From: Prochlorococcus sp. AG-676-L21
Lineage (GTDB): Bacteria; Cyanobacteriota; Cyanobacteriia; PCC-6307; Cyanobiaceae
Assembly (NCBI GenBank): GCA_003210915.1
Contig: QCUA01000002.1
Location: 1 to 64,000 of the forward strand
DNA length: 64,000 nucleotides
Direction: 5' to 3'
Position numbers and translations under genes: made by a program. A model generated the notes under the pieces. That model searched no databases. It was not told the origin of the DNA and saw only the letters and a list, made by a program, of their open reading frames with translations. Shown piece after piece: positions 36,914 to 44,672 of this stretch; position 1 is the stretch's first letter, and each line of letters begins with the position of its first letter.

Positions 36914-36987
36914 GGATTCGAACCCACGAACAGTCTCCTGTTAAACGATTTCGAGTCGTTCGCTTTCGACCACTCAGCCACCTCTCC
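36903..36987 (-). tRNA. tRNA-Ser(CGA)
   Basis: The minus strand folds as a class II tRNA: acceptor GGAGAGG/CCTCTCC, D-arm around TGGCTGAGTGGTCGAAAGC, anticodon stem AACGA/TCGTT with loop CTCGAAA (anticodon CGA, reads UCG), a long variable arm (AACAGGAGACTGTT) and T-arm GTGGGTTCGAATCCCAC. The discriminator base is G, as in bacterial tRNA-Ser; CCA is not encoded. Its 3' end is the proposed insertion site of the RM island. Confidence 0.96.
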
Positions 36988-37046
36988 GTAATTAAACAAT
37001 ATATATATAAATCTATAAATTTATTTTATGTTTTATATCTTAAGCT

Positions 37047-38069
37047 TCAATCCCAACCAGCTTCTTTCATCATCCTTATTGCAATTGAGTTGTTTCTCCC
37101 AAGATCTTCAACAGTAACGAGATCAGGAATAAATTCTCCAAAATCTCTAACAATAGGGTTTTGATTAATCTCTTTCAAGGGATGTTCAAAAGTGGGCACA
37201 GCAATTCCTTTACTTCCAGTTGGAGATGCTAAATATTCAAGTAGCTTTATAGCTTCAGCTTTGTTTGTTGCGTATCTTGCTACACCTCCAGCACTAATAT
37301 TTACATGTGCAGGATTTGGAGTAATGACGGATGTTCGTTTCGCGTATAAAGCATCTCTTCTTCCATTAACACCCGCTAACATTCTTGCGACATAATAATG
37401 ATTAACAATACCTACGCCACATTTTTTCTTGGCAACCGCTCTAACTATTGAAATATCACCAGGGAAGAAGGGTTGGGAAACGTTAGAAATCATTCCGCTT
37501 AACCAAGCTTTAGTTTTTGATTCACCCTTGTTGACTATTTGATTAGCAACTAAAGATTGATTATATGGACTTTTTCTATTTCTTAAGCATACTTTACCTT
37601 TTAAGGATGGATCAGCTAAATCTGTATAGTCCTTTATCTTGCTAACATCTACAACTTTTGGATTAGCAACCATAACTCTCACTCTTCTAGTTAATGCATA
37701 CCATTCTTTTCTTTTATCTTTAAGTCCAAGAGGAACATCATTCTCCAGAGAGGAAGATTCAACACTTTGGAGTAATCCAGCTTTAGCAGCATTTGTAATT
37801 CTTGCAGCATCAACTAGCAAAATTAAATCTGCTTGGGAATTCTTTCCCTCTCTTTTCAATCTTTCAATTAAAGAGATTCCTGCCGCTTCGATAAGTCTAA
37901 CTTTGATTCCTGTTTCTTCTGCAAACTTTTTGTAGACATTCCTATCAGTATTGTAATGTCTACCGGAATAAACTTTTACTTCTTTTTCTGTTGAATTAGC
38001 GGGTATATTAAAATTCAAAAAAAATGTACATGTTAGTGCTGAGTAAAATATTTTTTTTAGATTTTGCAC
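37047..38069 (-). CDS. futA: ferric-iron ABC transporter substrate-binding protein (FutA/IdiA type)
   Basis: 340 residues with a signal peptide (FYSALTCTFFLNFNIPANS). The mature part opens VKVYSGRHYNTDRNVYKKF, the iron-binding-protein signature, and continues with IRLIEAAGISLIERL-like segments and Tyr-containing loops (GIVNHYYVARML) expected to ligate Fe(III). In marine cyanobacteria it captures ferric iron in the periplasm and rises sharply under iron limitation. A Fur box could not be identified with confidence. It is divergent from the PiuC-like gene and 44 bp from the tRNA-Ser gene. Confidence 0.92.
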   Translation of the reverse strand: MQNLKKIFYSALTCTFFLNFNIPANSTEKEVKVYSGRHYNTDRNVYKKFAEETGIKVRLIEAAGISLIERLKREGKNSQADLILLVDAARITNAAKAGLLQSVESSSLENDVPLGLKDKRKEWYALTRRVRVMVANPKVVDVSKIKDYTDLADPSLKGKVCLRNRKSPYNQSLVANQIVNKGESKTKAWLSGMISNVSQPFFPGDISIVRAVAKKKCGVGIVNHYYVARMLAGVNGRRDALYAKRTSVITPNPAHVNISAGGVARYATNKAEAIKLLEYLASPTGSKGIAVPTFEHPLKEINQNPIVRDFGEFIPDLVTVEDLGRNNSIAIRMMKEAGWD

Positions 38070-38171
38070 TTTTTCAAAATAGTATCTATGGTTACTTTAT
38101 ATCCATCCACATAAGACGGCCTCTCAAAGAGATTTTCTATACATCAATTTGTATCATTTTTTATATCAAAA

Positions 38172-38837
38172 ATGAATTATTTAACTCATCAACTTTTGAA
38201 TTCTGAAGAATTAGAAATCCTTAGAAAAAATTTAGAAAAAGATGATCTATTATGGGAAGATGGTAAGAAAACTGCTGGGAAGCATGCCGCAAAAGAAAAA
38301 AATAATTTACAACTAAGTAGAGATTCAGATTTATCATTAAAGTTTTCTGGATTGATTACAAAAAAAATTGTTAGTAATCAACTAATCAAGAGCTTTGCCT
38401 TACCCAAAAAGGTTCATGGAACAATCTTCTCAAAAACTATAAGTGGAATGAAATATGGACGTCATATTGATAATGCTTTTATGTCGTCTGGGAGAGCAGA
38501 CTTATCTTTTACTATTTTTTTAACTTCCAAGAACAATTATGACGGAGGAGCATTATCTATTGAGGACTTCAACTCAGAAGAAAAGTTCAAACTTGATGCA
38601 GGGGAAATAATAATTTATCCAAGTACATATTTACATTCAGTGGAAGAAGTTTTAGATGGTGAAAGATTAGTATTTATTGGTTGGATTGAAAGCTATGTAA
38701 AAAGTATTGAAGATAGAGAATCTTTGTTTGATCTTGATGCCGCGGGTAGATCACTACTTGCTAAATATGGCAGATCTGACGAAGTTGACCTTATCTTTAA
38801 ATCATATTCCAATCTTTTAAGAAGATTAGGAAGTTAA
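38172..38837 (+). CDS. PiuC/YbiX-like Fe(II)- and 2-oxoglutarate-dependent dioxygenase
   Basis: 221 residues, standard for the PKHD-type hydroxylase family. Metal ligands: HIDNAFM (HxD) and the distal His in IYPSTYLHSVEEV; the 2-oxoglutarate Arg is in GERLVFIGWIES. The double-stranded beta-helix lies at ~75-185. Family members are commonly next to iron-uptake genes and are iron-regulated; here it is divergent from futA, which fits. The substrate is unknown. Confidence 0.9.
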   Translation: MNYLTHQLLNSEELEILRKNLEKDDLLWEDGKKTAGKHAAKEKNNLQLSRDSDLSLKFSGLITKKIVSNQLIKSFALPKKVHGTIFSKTISGMKYGRHIDNAFMSSGRADLSFTIFLTSKNNYDGGALSIEDFNSEEKFKLDAGEIIIYPSTYLHSVEEVLDGERLVFIGWIESYVKSIEDRESLFDLDAAGRSLLAKYGRSDEVDLIFKSYSNLLRRLGS

Positions 38838-38913
38838 TTATGGATCATTTTATACATCAATTAGAAAAATAAACCTGAGGTTATTATTATTTGTATAGAT
38901 AGATAAATTATGA

Positions 38914-39153
38914 ATGAATAAAAAAAGTTCAATTTCATTATTTCTTGCAGCTACTAGTGCACTAGCCCTAACAGCTACTGGCAATACAGCCTTACAAGCC
39001 GGGGAAAGCGATTTAGGAGGCCTAAAAGAATGGAATACAGACATGCCAGTCGATTCAGATTTTATTCTTGATGATGAAGCTCAAAGGCTAGCTGATGAAG
39101 CCAAGAAATCTAGTGTTTGTGTTCCAATCGGAGAAGGGGAGAATTGTTGGTAA
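38914..39153 (+). CDS. small secreted hypothetical protein
   Basis: 79 residues. The N-terminus is a typical signal peptide with cleavage near Ala-Gly (ISLFLAATSALALTATGNTA, then LQAGES). The mature ~50 residues are acidic (DMPVDSDFILDDEAQRLADE) and end with two cysteines in SVCVPIGEGENCW, likely a disulfide. No family recognised. It is followed by its own terminator at 39187-39212. Confidence 0.7.
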   Translation: MNKKSSISLFLAATSALALTATGNTALQAGESDLGGLKEWNTDMPVDSDFILDDEAQRLADEAKKSSVCVPIGEGENCW

Positions 39154-39186
39154 AAGATAAATTTGTATAGTTCAAAATAATTTATT

Positions 39187-39212
39187 AAAAAAGGCACTTT
39201 GGTGCTTTTTTT
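39187..39212 (+). terminator. terminator of the small secreted protein gene
   Basis: AAAAAGGCAC TTTG GTGCTTTTTTT hairpin with an A-run before and a T-run after, 34 bp downstream of the stop. It can work in both directions. Confidence 0.75.
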
Positions 39213-39235
39213 ATCTCAAATTTAAATTTTAGCAT

Positions 39236-39265
39236 TAAAAAAAGGGCACCAAGGTGCCCTTTTTA
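39236..39265 (-). terminator. terminator of the porin gene
   Basis: AAAGGGCACC/AAGGTGCCCTTT: a perfect stem with A-runs on the plus strand that become T-runs on the minus strand, just after the porin stop at 39284. Its core resembles the neighbouring terminator. Confidence 0.85.
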
Positions 39266-39283
39266 GAACGTTTACTATAACAA

Positions 39284-40627
39284 TTAGAATTTAAACTTAG
39301 TTGTTAAAGCTGCGCCAAAGATGTCTTGATCAGTTGCACTAACGACATCAGAACCACCAAAGACGGTAGGAATCATTGTCATAGAATCATTCACTTTAAA
39401 TGAGTAAGTTAGTTCCCATAAAAATGGACTAAGTGCATCATCACCAGCAGTACCACCACCAACGGTTGAAGTAGACTTTAATGGCTGACCAAAACCAAGA
39501 CCGATATAGTCAGAGTCCTGGAACATATCTGGCCATCCTAAACCTACGAAATAGCTAGTTGCTTCGTCTACCTTGCCACTTGCATTACCATCAAAGCTGA
39601 TTACGTCGTAACCAACAGATACTTCAGGGGTAGCTGTTCCTGAGTCCAATGGTCTCCAGTAAGCTCTTGCTGCATATGCAGTCGCATCCGCATCAGCATC
39701 TGCTTTTGCAGTAGAAGTCGCATAATAACTATATGAGCTCCAGTCATTATCTTGTTGAGATAAGGTTAGAGAAACATGATACTGATCTTTGGTGTAAGCA
39801 AGCATTGTATCCCACTTAGAGCCATCTTCTTTTGTAAAGAAGCCATCAGTAGTTGATCCACCTTCAGAAACAATATTAGTACTTGCAGCGAAACCATTAT
39901 CGCCTACATACTTAACACCAAAACCTTGTTTTGTACTAGCACCGAATGCACCACTCATACTTCCTAACTTGAAAGCTTTATGGAATCCTGGTCTATAGAT
40001 TGAAACAGGAGCTGCATACATGTAGTAGTTTTCAATTTTTGGACCGAATGTTGCTGTCCATTTTTCGCTACTGCCGATAGGTGTTGTGTACCAAATCTTA
40101 TCAACTGCAAGAGAATCTACACCACCTGAATAGGTATCAGTATGATAAGCAGCTGTTTTTTGATAAAAACTACCGGTTGCAGTTTCACCACTTTTAACTT
40201 TACCGTTACCAGTTCTTAGACGAACGTATAGATTGTCATCACCAGTGAAGCTTGTGTTCAAATCCATTGTATATGTATACATGGTTTGAAGAGATTCAGA
40301 AGCAAGAGGTTGGACTTTTGAAATTCCGTCAATTGCAGTAGCAGCAAAAACAGCACTTCCAGTTAAAACTGTAGTATCTGAGAAGCTACCAGCTTCAAAA
40401 TTATTTTGCTGAGCTTCTAGGCCATCAACACGTCCTTTGAGAACTGCAAGATCTTCATTAACTTCGTTAACGAATGTATTACTGTCAAATCTGTTAGAAG
40501 ATGATTTTTTACTACGATTGTAGTCATTCATCCCTTCAAGATTTATTACGTCAGATGCTTGTGCAGCAATGGGAGCAATTAAGCCCAAAGATGCTGTAGC
40601 AACCAACATTTGTTGGAAGAGTTTCAT
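39284..40627 (-). CDS. outer-membrane porin (Som-like)
   Basis: 447 residues. Signal peptide MKLFQQMLVATASLGLIAPI with cleavage after AQA. A short coiled-coil segment follows (NEVNEDLAVLKGRVDGLEAQ, ~53-72), then many alternating strands with aromatic girdles and a C-terminal Phe (TTKFKF), the mark of an outer-membrane barrel. Cyanobacterial porins normally carry an SLH domain before the coil; none is recognisable here. Porins let small solutes cross the outer membrane. The ribosome-binding site is complementary to the Yfr1/Yfr10 motif, so small-RNA repression is likely. Confidence 0.88.
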   Translation of the reverse strand: MKLFQQMLVATASLGLIAPIAAQASDVINLEGMNDYNRSKKSSSNRFDSNTFVNEVNEDLAVLKGRVDGLEAQQNNFEAGSFSDTTVLTGSAVFAATAIDGISKVQPLASESLQTMYTYTMDLNTSFTGDDNLYVRLRTGNGKVKSGETATGSFYQKTAAYHTDTYSGGVDSLAVDKIWYTTPIGSSEKWTATFGPKIENYYMYAAPVSIYRPGFHKAFKLGSMSGAFGASTKQGFGVKYVGDNGFAASTNIVSEGGSTTDGFFTKEDGSKWDTMLAYTKDQYHVSLTLSQQDNDWSSYSYYATSTAKADADADATAYAARAYWRPLDSGTATPEVSVGYDVISFDGNASGKVDEATSYFVGLGWPDMFQDSDYIGLGFGQPLKSTSTVGGGTAGDDALSPFLWELTYSFKVNDSMTMIPTVFGGSDVVSATDQDIFGAALTTKFKF

Positions 40628-40631
40628 TTAA

Positions 40632-40639
40632 CCTCACAC
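40632..40639 (-). promoter_or_regulatory. porin ribosome-binding site = predicted Yfr1/Yfr10 target
   Basis: The porin mRNA reads GTGTGAGG five bases before its AUG. This is the exact complement of CCUCACAC, the core of the Yfr10-like RNA at 27389-27460. As recalled, Yfr1 of Prochlorococcus MED4 has been reported to repress porin mRNAs at this kind of site. Confidence 0.7.
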
Positions 40640-40646
40640 GAAAAAT

Positions 40647-40663
40647 GCCCATTCGACATGGGT
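40647..40663 (-). promoter_or_regulatory. 5' leader hairpin of porin mRNA
   Basis: CCCAT/ATGGG stem with loop GTCGA close to the predicted transcript start, upstream of the ribosome-binding site. It may stabilise the mRNA. Confidence 0.45.
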
Positions 40664-40669
40664 ATACAT

Positions 40670-40675
40670 ATTGTA
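40670..40675 (-). promoter_or_regulatory. -10 box of the porin gene
   Basis: TACAAT on the minus strand, within TACAATATG. It would start transcription near 40663 and give a leader of ~36 bases. Confidence 0.5.
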
Positions 40676-40746
40676 TCGACTGTAACTTTCCTGAGTAGGA
40701 ATATTAGATGCTAATCTATGTATCAAATGATACTTAATAAGTGTAT

Positions 40747-41628
40747 TTAACTTCTTAATTTATTTTTCAATAATGGAAAATTTAAAAGCTCTCTTTCTTC
40801 TATCCATGAAGATGCGACTTGCCTTGCTAAATTTCTGATTTTTTCTATATATTGTGCACGATCAGTGACAGAAATAACTCCTCTTGCATCAAGCAAATTA
40901 AAGCAGTGGCTGCATTTAAGGACAAAATCAAGTGCGGGATAAGTTAATTTTTTAACGATTAAAGAATTTGCTTCTTCTTGATAAATATTAAATAGGCTTC
41001 TAATGTTTTCAGGATTTGACTCACTAAAGTTGAACGAGCATTGATTTTTTTCAAATTGAAGCCATATATCACTGTAATTAAGTTTATTATTCCAATCTAA
41101 ATCCCAAATACTTTCTTTATCTTGCAAAAACATGGCTATTCTCTCTATTCCATAAGTTATTTCAATTGGAATTGGATTACAGTCTAAACCTCCACATTGC
41201 TGGAAATAAGTAAATTGAGTTACTTCCATTCCATCTAACCAAACTTCCCAACCAACTCCCCACGCACCTAGGGTAGGAGACTCCCAATTATCTTCCACGA
41301 ATCTTATATCGTGGTTTTGAGGATTAATTCCCAAATATTTCAAAGAAGCTAAATATTTTTCTTGAACTTCATCTGGAGAAGGTTTAATAATTACTTGATA
41401 TTGATAATAATGTTGGGCCCTATTTGGATTATCTCCAAATCTTCCATCCGTAGGCCTTCTGCAAGGTTCAGCATAAGCAACACTCCAGGGTTCTGGTCCT
41501 ATTGCCCTTAAAAAAGTATGAGGATTCATCGTTCCAGCTCCCTTTTCAGTGTCATAAGGCTGCATAATTAAACATCCTTCTTCTGACCAGAATTTATTTA
41601 AGTTTTGAATTATATCTTGAAAAAACAT
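40747..41628 (-). CDS. glyQ: glycyl-tRNA synthetase alpha subunit
   Basis: 293 residues. Opens [20 protein letters not shown] and has [40 protein letters not shown] and [20 protein letters not shown], all conserved in bacterial alpha2beta2 GlyRS catalytic subunits. It forms the class II active site that makes Gly-tRNA. The beta subunit (glyS) is not in the window. A 225-bp spacer separates it from the next gene upstream. Confidence 0.98.
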   Translation of the reverse strand: MFFQDIIQNLNKFWSEEGCLIMQPYDTEKGAGTMNPHTFLRAIGPEPWSVAYAEPCRRPTDGRFGDNPNRAQHYYQYQVIIKPSPDEVQEKYLASLKYLGINPQNHDIRFVEDNWESPTLGAWGVGWEVWLDGMEVTQFTYFQQCGGLDCNPIPIEITYGIERIAMFLQDKESIWDLDWNNKLNYSDIWLQFEKNQCSFNFSESNPENIRSLFNIYQEEANSLIVKKLTYPALDFVLKCSHCFNLLDARGVISVTDRAQYIEKIRNLARQVASSWIEERELLNFPLLKNKLRS

Positions 41629-41853
41629 CGTGTAATAAAAACTAAAAAATTTTAGACCAAATTAACGCTAATAATAACAAAGCTTCAGCATAGAATTAGA
41701 AAAAAAGTTTTAAAGTTAGTTTATTTCTTTTTCTGAAAATACTATATTTTAAATTTTTTATAAGTAAGAATTAATAAATTCTAAGGACTGAGAAAGTTCC
41801 TTTAATAAACAAAGTCTCTAGTTATATTTTTCTTGAAAAAGACTAAAGCAGAA

Positions 41854-42246
41854 TTAAATTATTGAAAAAAAATCCAACGGGAGTGGTCCATAAGTGAGAG
41901 ATTCTAATGAATCCACATCATATTGACATGTTAATAACACTCCTTCCCCAAGACCATTTTCAGATCTTATGAAAACATTCCCAGATTTTTGATTAGCTTT
42001 TAAAAAAACACTTCCATCAGCTTGAAGAGAATCTAAATCCCTAAATTTAATTGAAGAATATTTCTTAGAAATTGATTTAAGTGCTTTAATAGCCTCATGA
42101 TCATTAGAAGCCATTATTCCTAAGGTGATCCAATCGGCAGCAAATATTTTTGATTCTAGCTCTTCCGATAGTATTTTTATTTGATCTTTACTTAACTGAG
42201 GAGCTGATCTAAGACTAGTTAGGTCAAGTAAGTTATTTATTTCCAT
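41854..42246 (-). CDS. DUF1824 family protein
   Basis: 130 residues. The pattern KIFAADWITLGIMASNDHEA, LKANQKSGNVFIRSENGLGE and QYDVDSLESLTYGPLPLDFF matches the cyanobacteria/plant DUF1824 family. It is soluble with no known catalytic residues; the function is not established. Twenty-six bases separate it from the MIF homologue upstream, so the two may be co-transcribed. Confidence 0.8.
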   Translation of the reverse strand: MEINNLLDLTSLRSAPQLSKDQIKILSEELESKIFAADWITLGIMASNDHEAIKALKSISKKYSSIKFRDLDSLQADGSVFLKANQKSGNVFIRSENGLGEGVLLTCQYDVDSLESLTYGPLPLDFFSII

Positions 42247-42272
42247 TTAATTAATACCTAAAAAAATAATAC

Positions 42273-42605
42273 TTAACCAAAGGTTCTTCCATTCCAAGCC
42301 CACATTGAAGCAGACACATCCTCGAAAGAAATATAAATCTTATCTATTGGAATTCCCATTTTCTCATTAACAAAATTAGATATTGGCTTTGCCATTTCTG
42401 AAGGATTTAAAGAGCCTATTGACTTAATCTCTAAAAAGCAACAAGGGCTTTCATCATCGAAATACATTTCGGAATTATCATCTAATTTAGCCATAACAAA
42501 TCTTTTTGATTTGTTTGTTAAAGACGAAACTAATATTGAGATTTCTTCAAGTAATTTTTTCTTATCCTCTATTTTTGCTGAAGTAGAGACATTAATGTAA
42601 GGCAT
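42273..42605 (-). CDS. macrophage migration inhibitory factor/tautomerase homologue
   Basis: 110 residues. Pro-2 (MPYINVSTSA) is the catalytic base of the tautomerase superfamily, followed by RFVMAKLDDNSEMYF, FLEIKSIGSLNP and IYISFEDVSASMWAWNGRTF as in MIF. A Prochlorococcus MIF homologue has, to my recollection, been studied structurally. Expected to be a cytosolic trimer with phenylpyruvate or dopachrome tautomerase-type chemistry; the physiological role is unknown. Confidence 0.92.
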   Translation of the reverse strand: MPYINVSTSAKIEDKKKLLEEISILVSSLTNKSKRFVMAKLDDNSEMYFDDESPCCFLEIKSIGSLNPSEMAKPISNFVNEKMGIPIDKIYISFEDVSASMWAWNGRTFG

Positions 42606-42607
42606 AT

Positions 42608-42778
42608 TTATGCAGCTAAATTATCTTTTTGGAAATCATTTTTTAGATTAAAAATTTTATTTTTTAAAACTTTTTTTGATGAAAGATATGCCATATCGTA
42701 TTGACTAATTCCATTTTTATATGGATTGAAAAGGGCATTTTTAGATCTACTTTTTTTGCTCTTTTTAAATTCAATCAT
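42608..42778 (-). CDS. small basic hypothetical protein
   Basis: 56 residues from ATG at 42776-42778 to TAA at 42608-42610. Reads MIEFKKSKKSRSKNALFNPY, then NGISQYDMAYLSSKKVLKNK. It is strongly basic with a Lys/Arg-rich head. The stop is two bases from the MIF start codon, suggesting a transcriptional unit with MIF and DUF1824. No family known; tentative because of length. Confidence 0.45.
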   Translation of the reverse strand: MIEFKKSKKSRSKNALFNPYKNGISQYDMAYLSSKKVLKNKIFNLKNDFQKDNLAA

Positions 42779-42930
42779 TTTAATTAAATTGATATTTAAT
42801 AATTTAACTTTTTTTGAATAGATGTCTAGCTTTTTTAAAAATCTTTAATTAATTAATTGCTAAATATATTTCTAAATCACAATATGAATATCTATCTACT
42901 AAATTTAAAATAAGTCCCGCAATAATAGTA

Positions 42931-43569
42931 TTGGAAGTTTTAAATAATTATCAAAGAAAAAAACTTGATGAGAGCAATGATGAAGAATTTTATTCTGACC
43001 CAAAATTTGTTTATCATTTAGATGCAAACTTCAGGCAATATCTATCAAATATTTATAACAATGAAATTGCAGATGATTCAACTGTCCTTGATTTAATGTC
43101 CAGTTGGGATAGTTATTTACCGGAAGAGAAAAATTATAAAAAAGTTATTGGGCATGGATTAAACAAAGAAGAGCTTGAAAAAAACAAAATTTTTGATTCT
43201 TATTGGATACAAAATTTTAATTTAAATCAAGAAATTCCTCTTGATAGTGGGAGCGTTGATTATTGTTTAATGGTGGCAGCCTGGCAATATTTACAATACC
43301 CAGAAAATTTAACCAAGGAAATCGTAAGAATTTTGAGTAATAAGGGCAAGATTATGATTGCTTTTTCAAATAGAGCATTTTGGCATAAGGCTCCTAATAT
43401 ATGGACTACATCTAATGAAGAAGAGAGAATCAAATATGTAAGAAAAGTATTAATCACAAACGGATTTAATGAACCAAAAATCATTAAAAAGTTTAATGAA
43501 CCTTCTCTTAATATTTTTAATTTTTTAAATAAAGATCCTTTTTATTGTTTAATTGCCACTAAAGAATAA
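42931..43569 (+). CDS. class I SAM-dependent methyltransferase
   Basis: 212 residues from a TTG start (42931). The SAM fold is recognisable: STVLDLMSSWDSYLP as motif I (a variant of the usual D-x-G-x-G), VIGHGLNKEELEKN as the acidic-loop strand, PLDSGSVDYCLMVAAWQYL as motif II-III and GKIMIAFSNRAFWHKAP later. No membrane segment. Cyanobacterial relatives are annotated only as methyltransferases; the substrate is unknown. Its 3' end may overlap a small frame on the opposite strand. Confidence 0.8.
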   Translation: MEVLNNYQRKKLDESNDEEFYSDPKFVYHLDANFRQYLSNIYNNEIADDSTVLDLMSSWDSYLPEEKNYKKVIGHGLNKEELEKNKIFDSYWIQNFNLNQEIPLDSGSVDYCLMVAAWQYLQYPENLTKEIVRILSNKGKIMIAFSNRAFWHKAPNIWTTSNEEERIKYVRKVLITNGFNEPKIIKKFNEPSLNIFNFLNKDPFYCLIATKE

Positions 43570-43679
43570 ATTATTCCTAATAATGGAGAGTAAGACAAAG
43601 CTAAAGAAAAGCAAATAATTAAAATCAATAGCCATACTTTTGAATTGTTACTAATATTGGGTAGTTTAAAAATTTTCAA
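43542..43679 (-). CDS. possible small membrane protein
   Basis: A 45-residue minus-strand frame starting at TTG (43677-43679): MKIFKLPNISNNSKVWLLIL, then IICFSLALSYSPLLGIIYSL. One convincing hydrophobic helix after a polar N-terminus. Against it, the start is TTG, it touches the ATG of the divergent gene at 43679 and it overlaps the methyltransferase stop by 28 bp. It could be chance. Confidence 0.3.
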   Translation of the reverse strand: MKIFKLPNISNNSKVWLLILIICFSLALSYSPLLGIIYSLVAIKQ

Positions 43680-43924
43680 TGGGATCAAAAAGAGAAAAAT
43701 ATCCTGAAAAATGTCCATGGGATTTAGGACCTAATCAAGATTTAGCAAAAGAAGAAAACTGGACACTAAGATTAGGTGAGGCCAACGTATGTTTTAGCAA
43801 AAACAAATTAGATAATAATTACTTTCATGTAATTAGTAATGAAAATGAAGAGCAAATTCTTGCTTTCAGAGCTAGGCTTCTTTATCAGAAATTACTTGAC
43901 AAAGGATTTAGATTAGTAGAGTAA
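43679..43924 (+). CDS. small conserved hypothetical protein
   Basis: 81 residues. Opens GSKREKYPEKCPWDLGPNQD, continues with WTLRLGEANVCFSKNK and ends with a helix EEQILAFRARLLYQKLLDKG. Soluble, mixed alpha/beta; two Cys residues. No assigned function. It converges on the DUF3386 gene 11 bp downstream. Confidence 0.6.
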   Translation: MGSKREKYPEKCPWDLGPNQDLAKEENWTLRLGEANVCFSKNKLDNNYFHVISNENEEQILAFRARLLYQKLLDKGFRLVE

Positions 43925-43935
43925 ATAGTGAGCCA

Positions 43936-44586
43936 CTAGTCAAATAAACTTAGATCCTCAAAAATAAACTTTTGTATTTCTTCTTCTTGATTTTTATTTA
44001 AGTATTTTATTGATCTTGAATTAAGTATCCAAATATCTTGAGCACCAATATTAATAAATCTATCCTCGTATTCCAACTTCAAAGAATTAGCCTTAAGAGT
44101 ATTAGGATCAATTTGTTGGCTAGTATATTTTTTACTTAGGAATCCATTCCCAGTATCGAAGAATTCTTGAACAAAAATTTCTATGATTATTCCGTGGATT
44201 TTTCTATAAACCATATTTATACAATTATTTTTGACACGATATTTATCACCCTCACTTTTACCGGAAACTATCATTTCAATTCCACTTTCTGAATCTTTAA
44301 TTAAATTAAAATTATTTTTTGAGTGAATTTCTTCAAATTCTCTTTTTACCCTATGGATAGACACTTCGAATAATTGTGAGGATATACTTTTAACTATTTT
44401 CTGATCATCAATATTTTGGATTTCCGGTTTAAAATCTTTCCCTAAAACGAAATCACCTTTATAACTATCATTATTTACTGAAAAAATACATTTACCTTGA
44501 TAACCATTAAATTCAGTACTCCATGTATACCTTTTTTCATAAGCTTTTTTAAAAAGTTCTTTGCAATTTATTTCCGTTAAAGTCAT
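43936..44586 (-). CDS. DUF3386 family protein
   Basis: 216 residues. Opening CKELFKKAYEKRYTWSTEFN and the motif GYQGKCIFSVNNDSYKGDF match the cyanobacterial DUF3386 family, as does IEIFVQEFFDTGNGFLSKKY with YEDRFINIGAQDIWILNSRS. No signal peptide. Mostly beta strands, possibly a lipid- or pigment-binding barrel, but the function is not known. It follows the pcb gene on the same strand after a terminator. Confidence 0.8.
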   Translation of the reverse strand: MTLTEINCKELFKKAYEKRYTWSTEFNGYQGKCIFSVNNDSYKGDFVLGKDFKPEIQNIDDQKIVKSISSQLFEVSIHRVKREFEEIHSKNNFNLIKDSESGIEMIVSGKSEGDKYRVKNNCINMVYRKIHGIIIEIFVQEFFDTGNGFLSKKYTSQQIDPNTLKANSLKLEYEDRFINIGAQDIWILNSRSIKYLNKNQEEEIQKFIFEDLSLFD

Positions 44587-44618
44587 TATTTAAAAAGTTA
44601 GGTTTAATAATAATTTTA

Positions 44619-44658
44619 CAAAAAAAATTCCCCTCTACCTAAATAGAGAGGAATTTTT
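44619..44658 (-). terminator. rho-independent terminator of pcb
   Basis: AAATTCCCCTCTA (44625-44637), loop CCTAAA and TAGAGAGGAATTT (44644-44656) pair at 12 of 13 positions. On the minus strand the stem runs into about eight Ts. It lies ~15 bp beyond the pcb stop. Confidence 0.88.
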
Positions 44659-44672
44659 CTAAATTAATTAAA

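Noticed and set aside
38070-38171. Fur box between futA and the PiuC-like gene
   Set aside because: No sequence close enough to the 19-bp consensus could be found by eye in this A+T-rich spacer.
41629-41853. Small gene between glyQ and the DUF1824 gene
   Set aside because: Frames are short and broken by stops; nothing supported.
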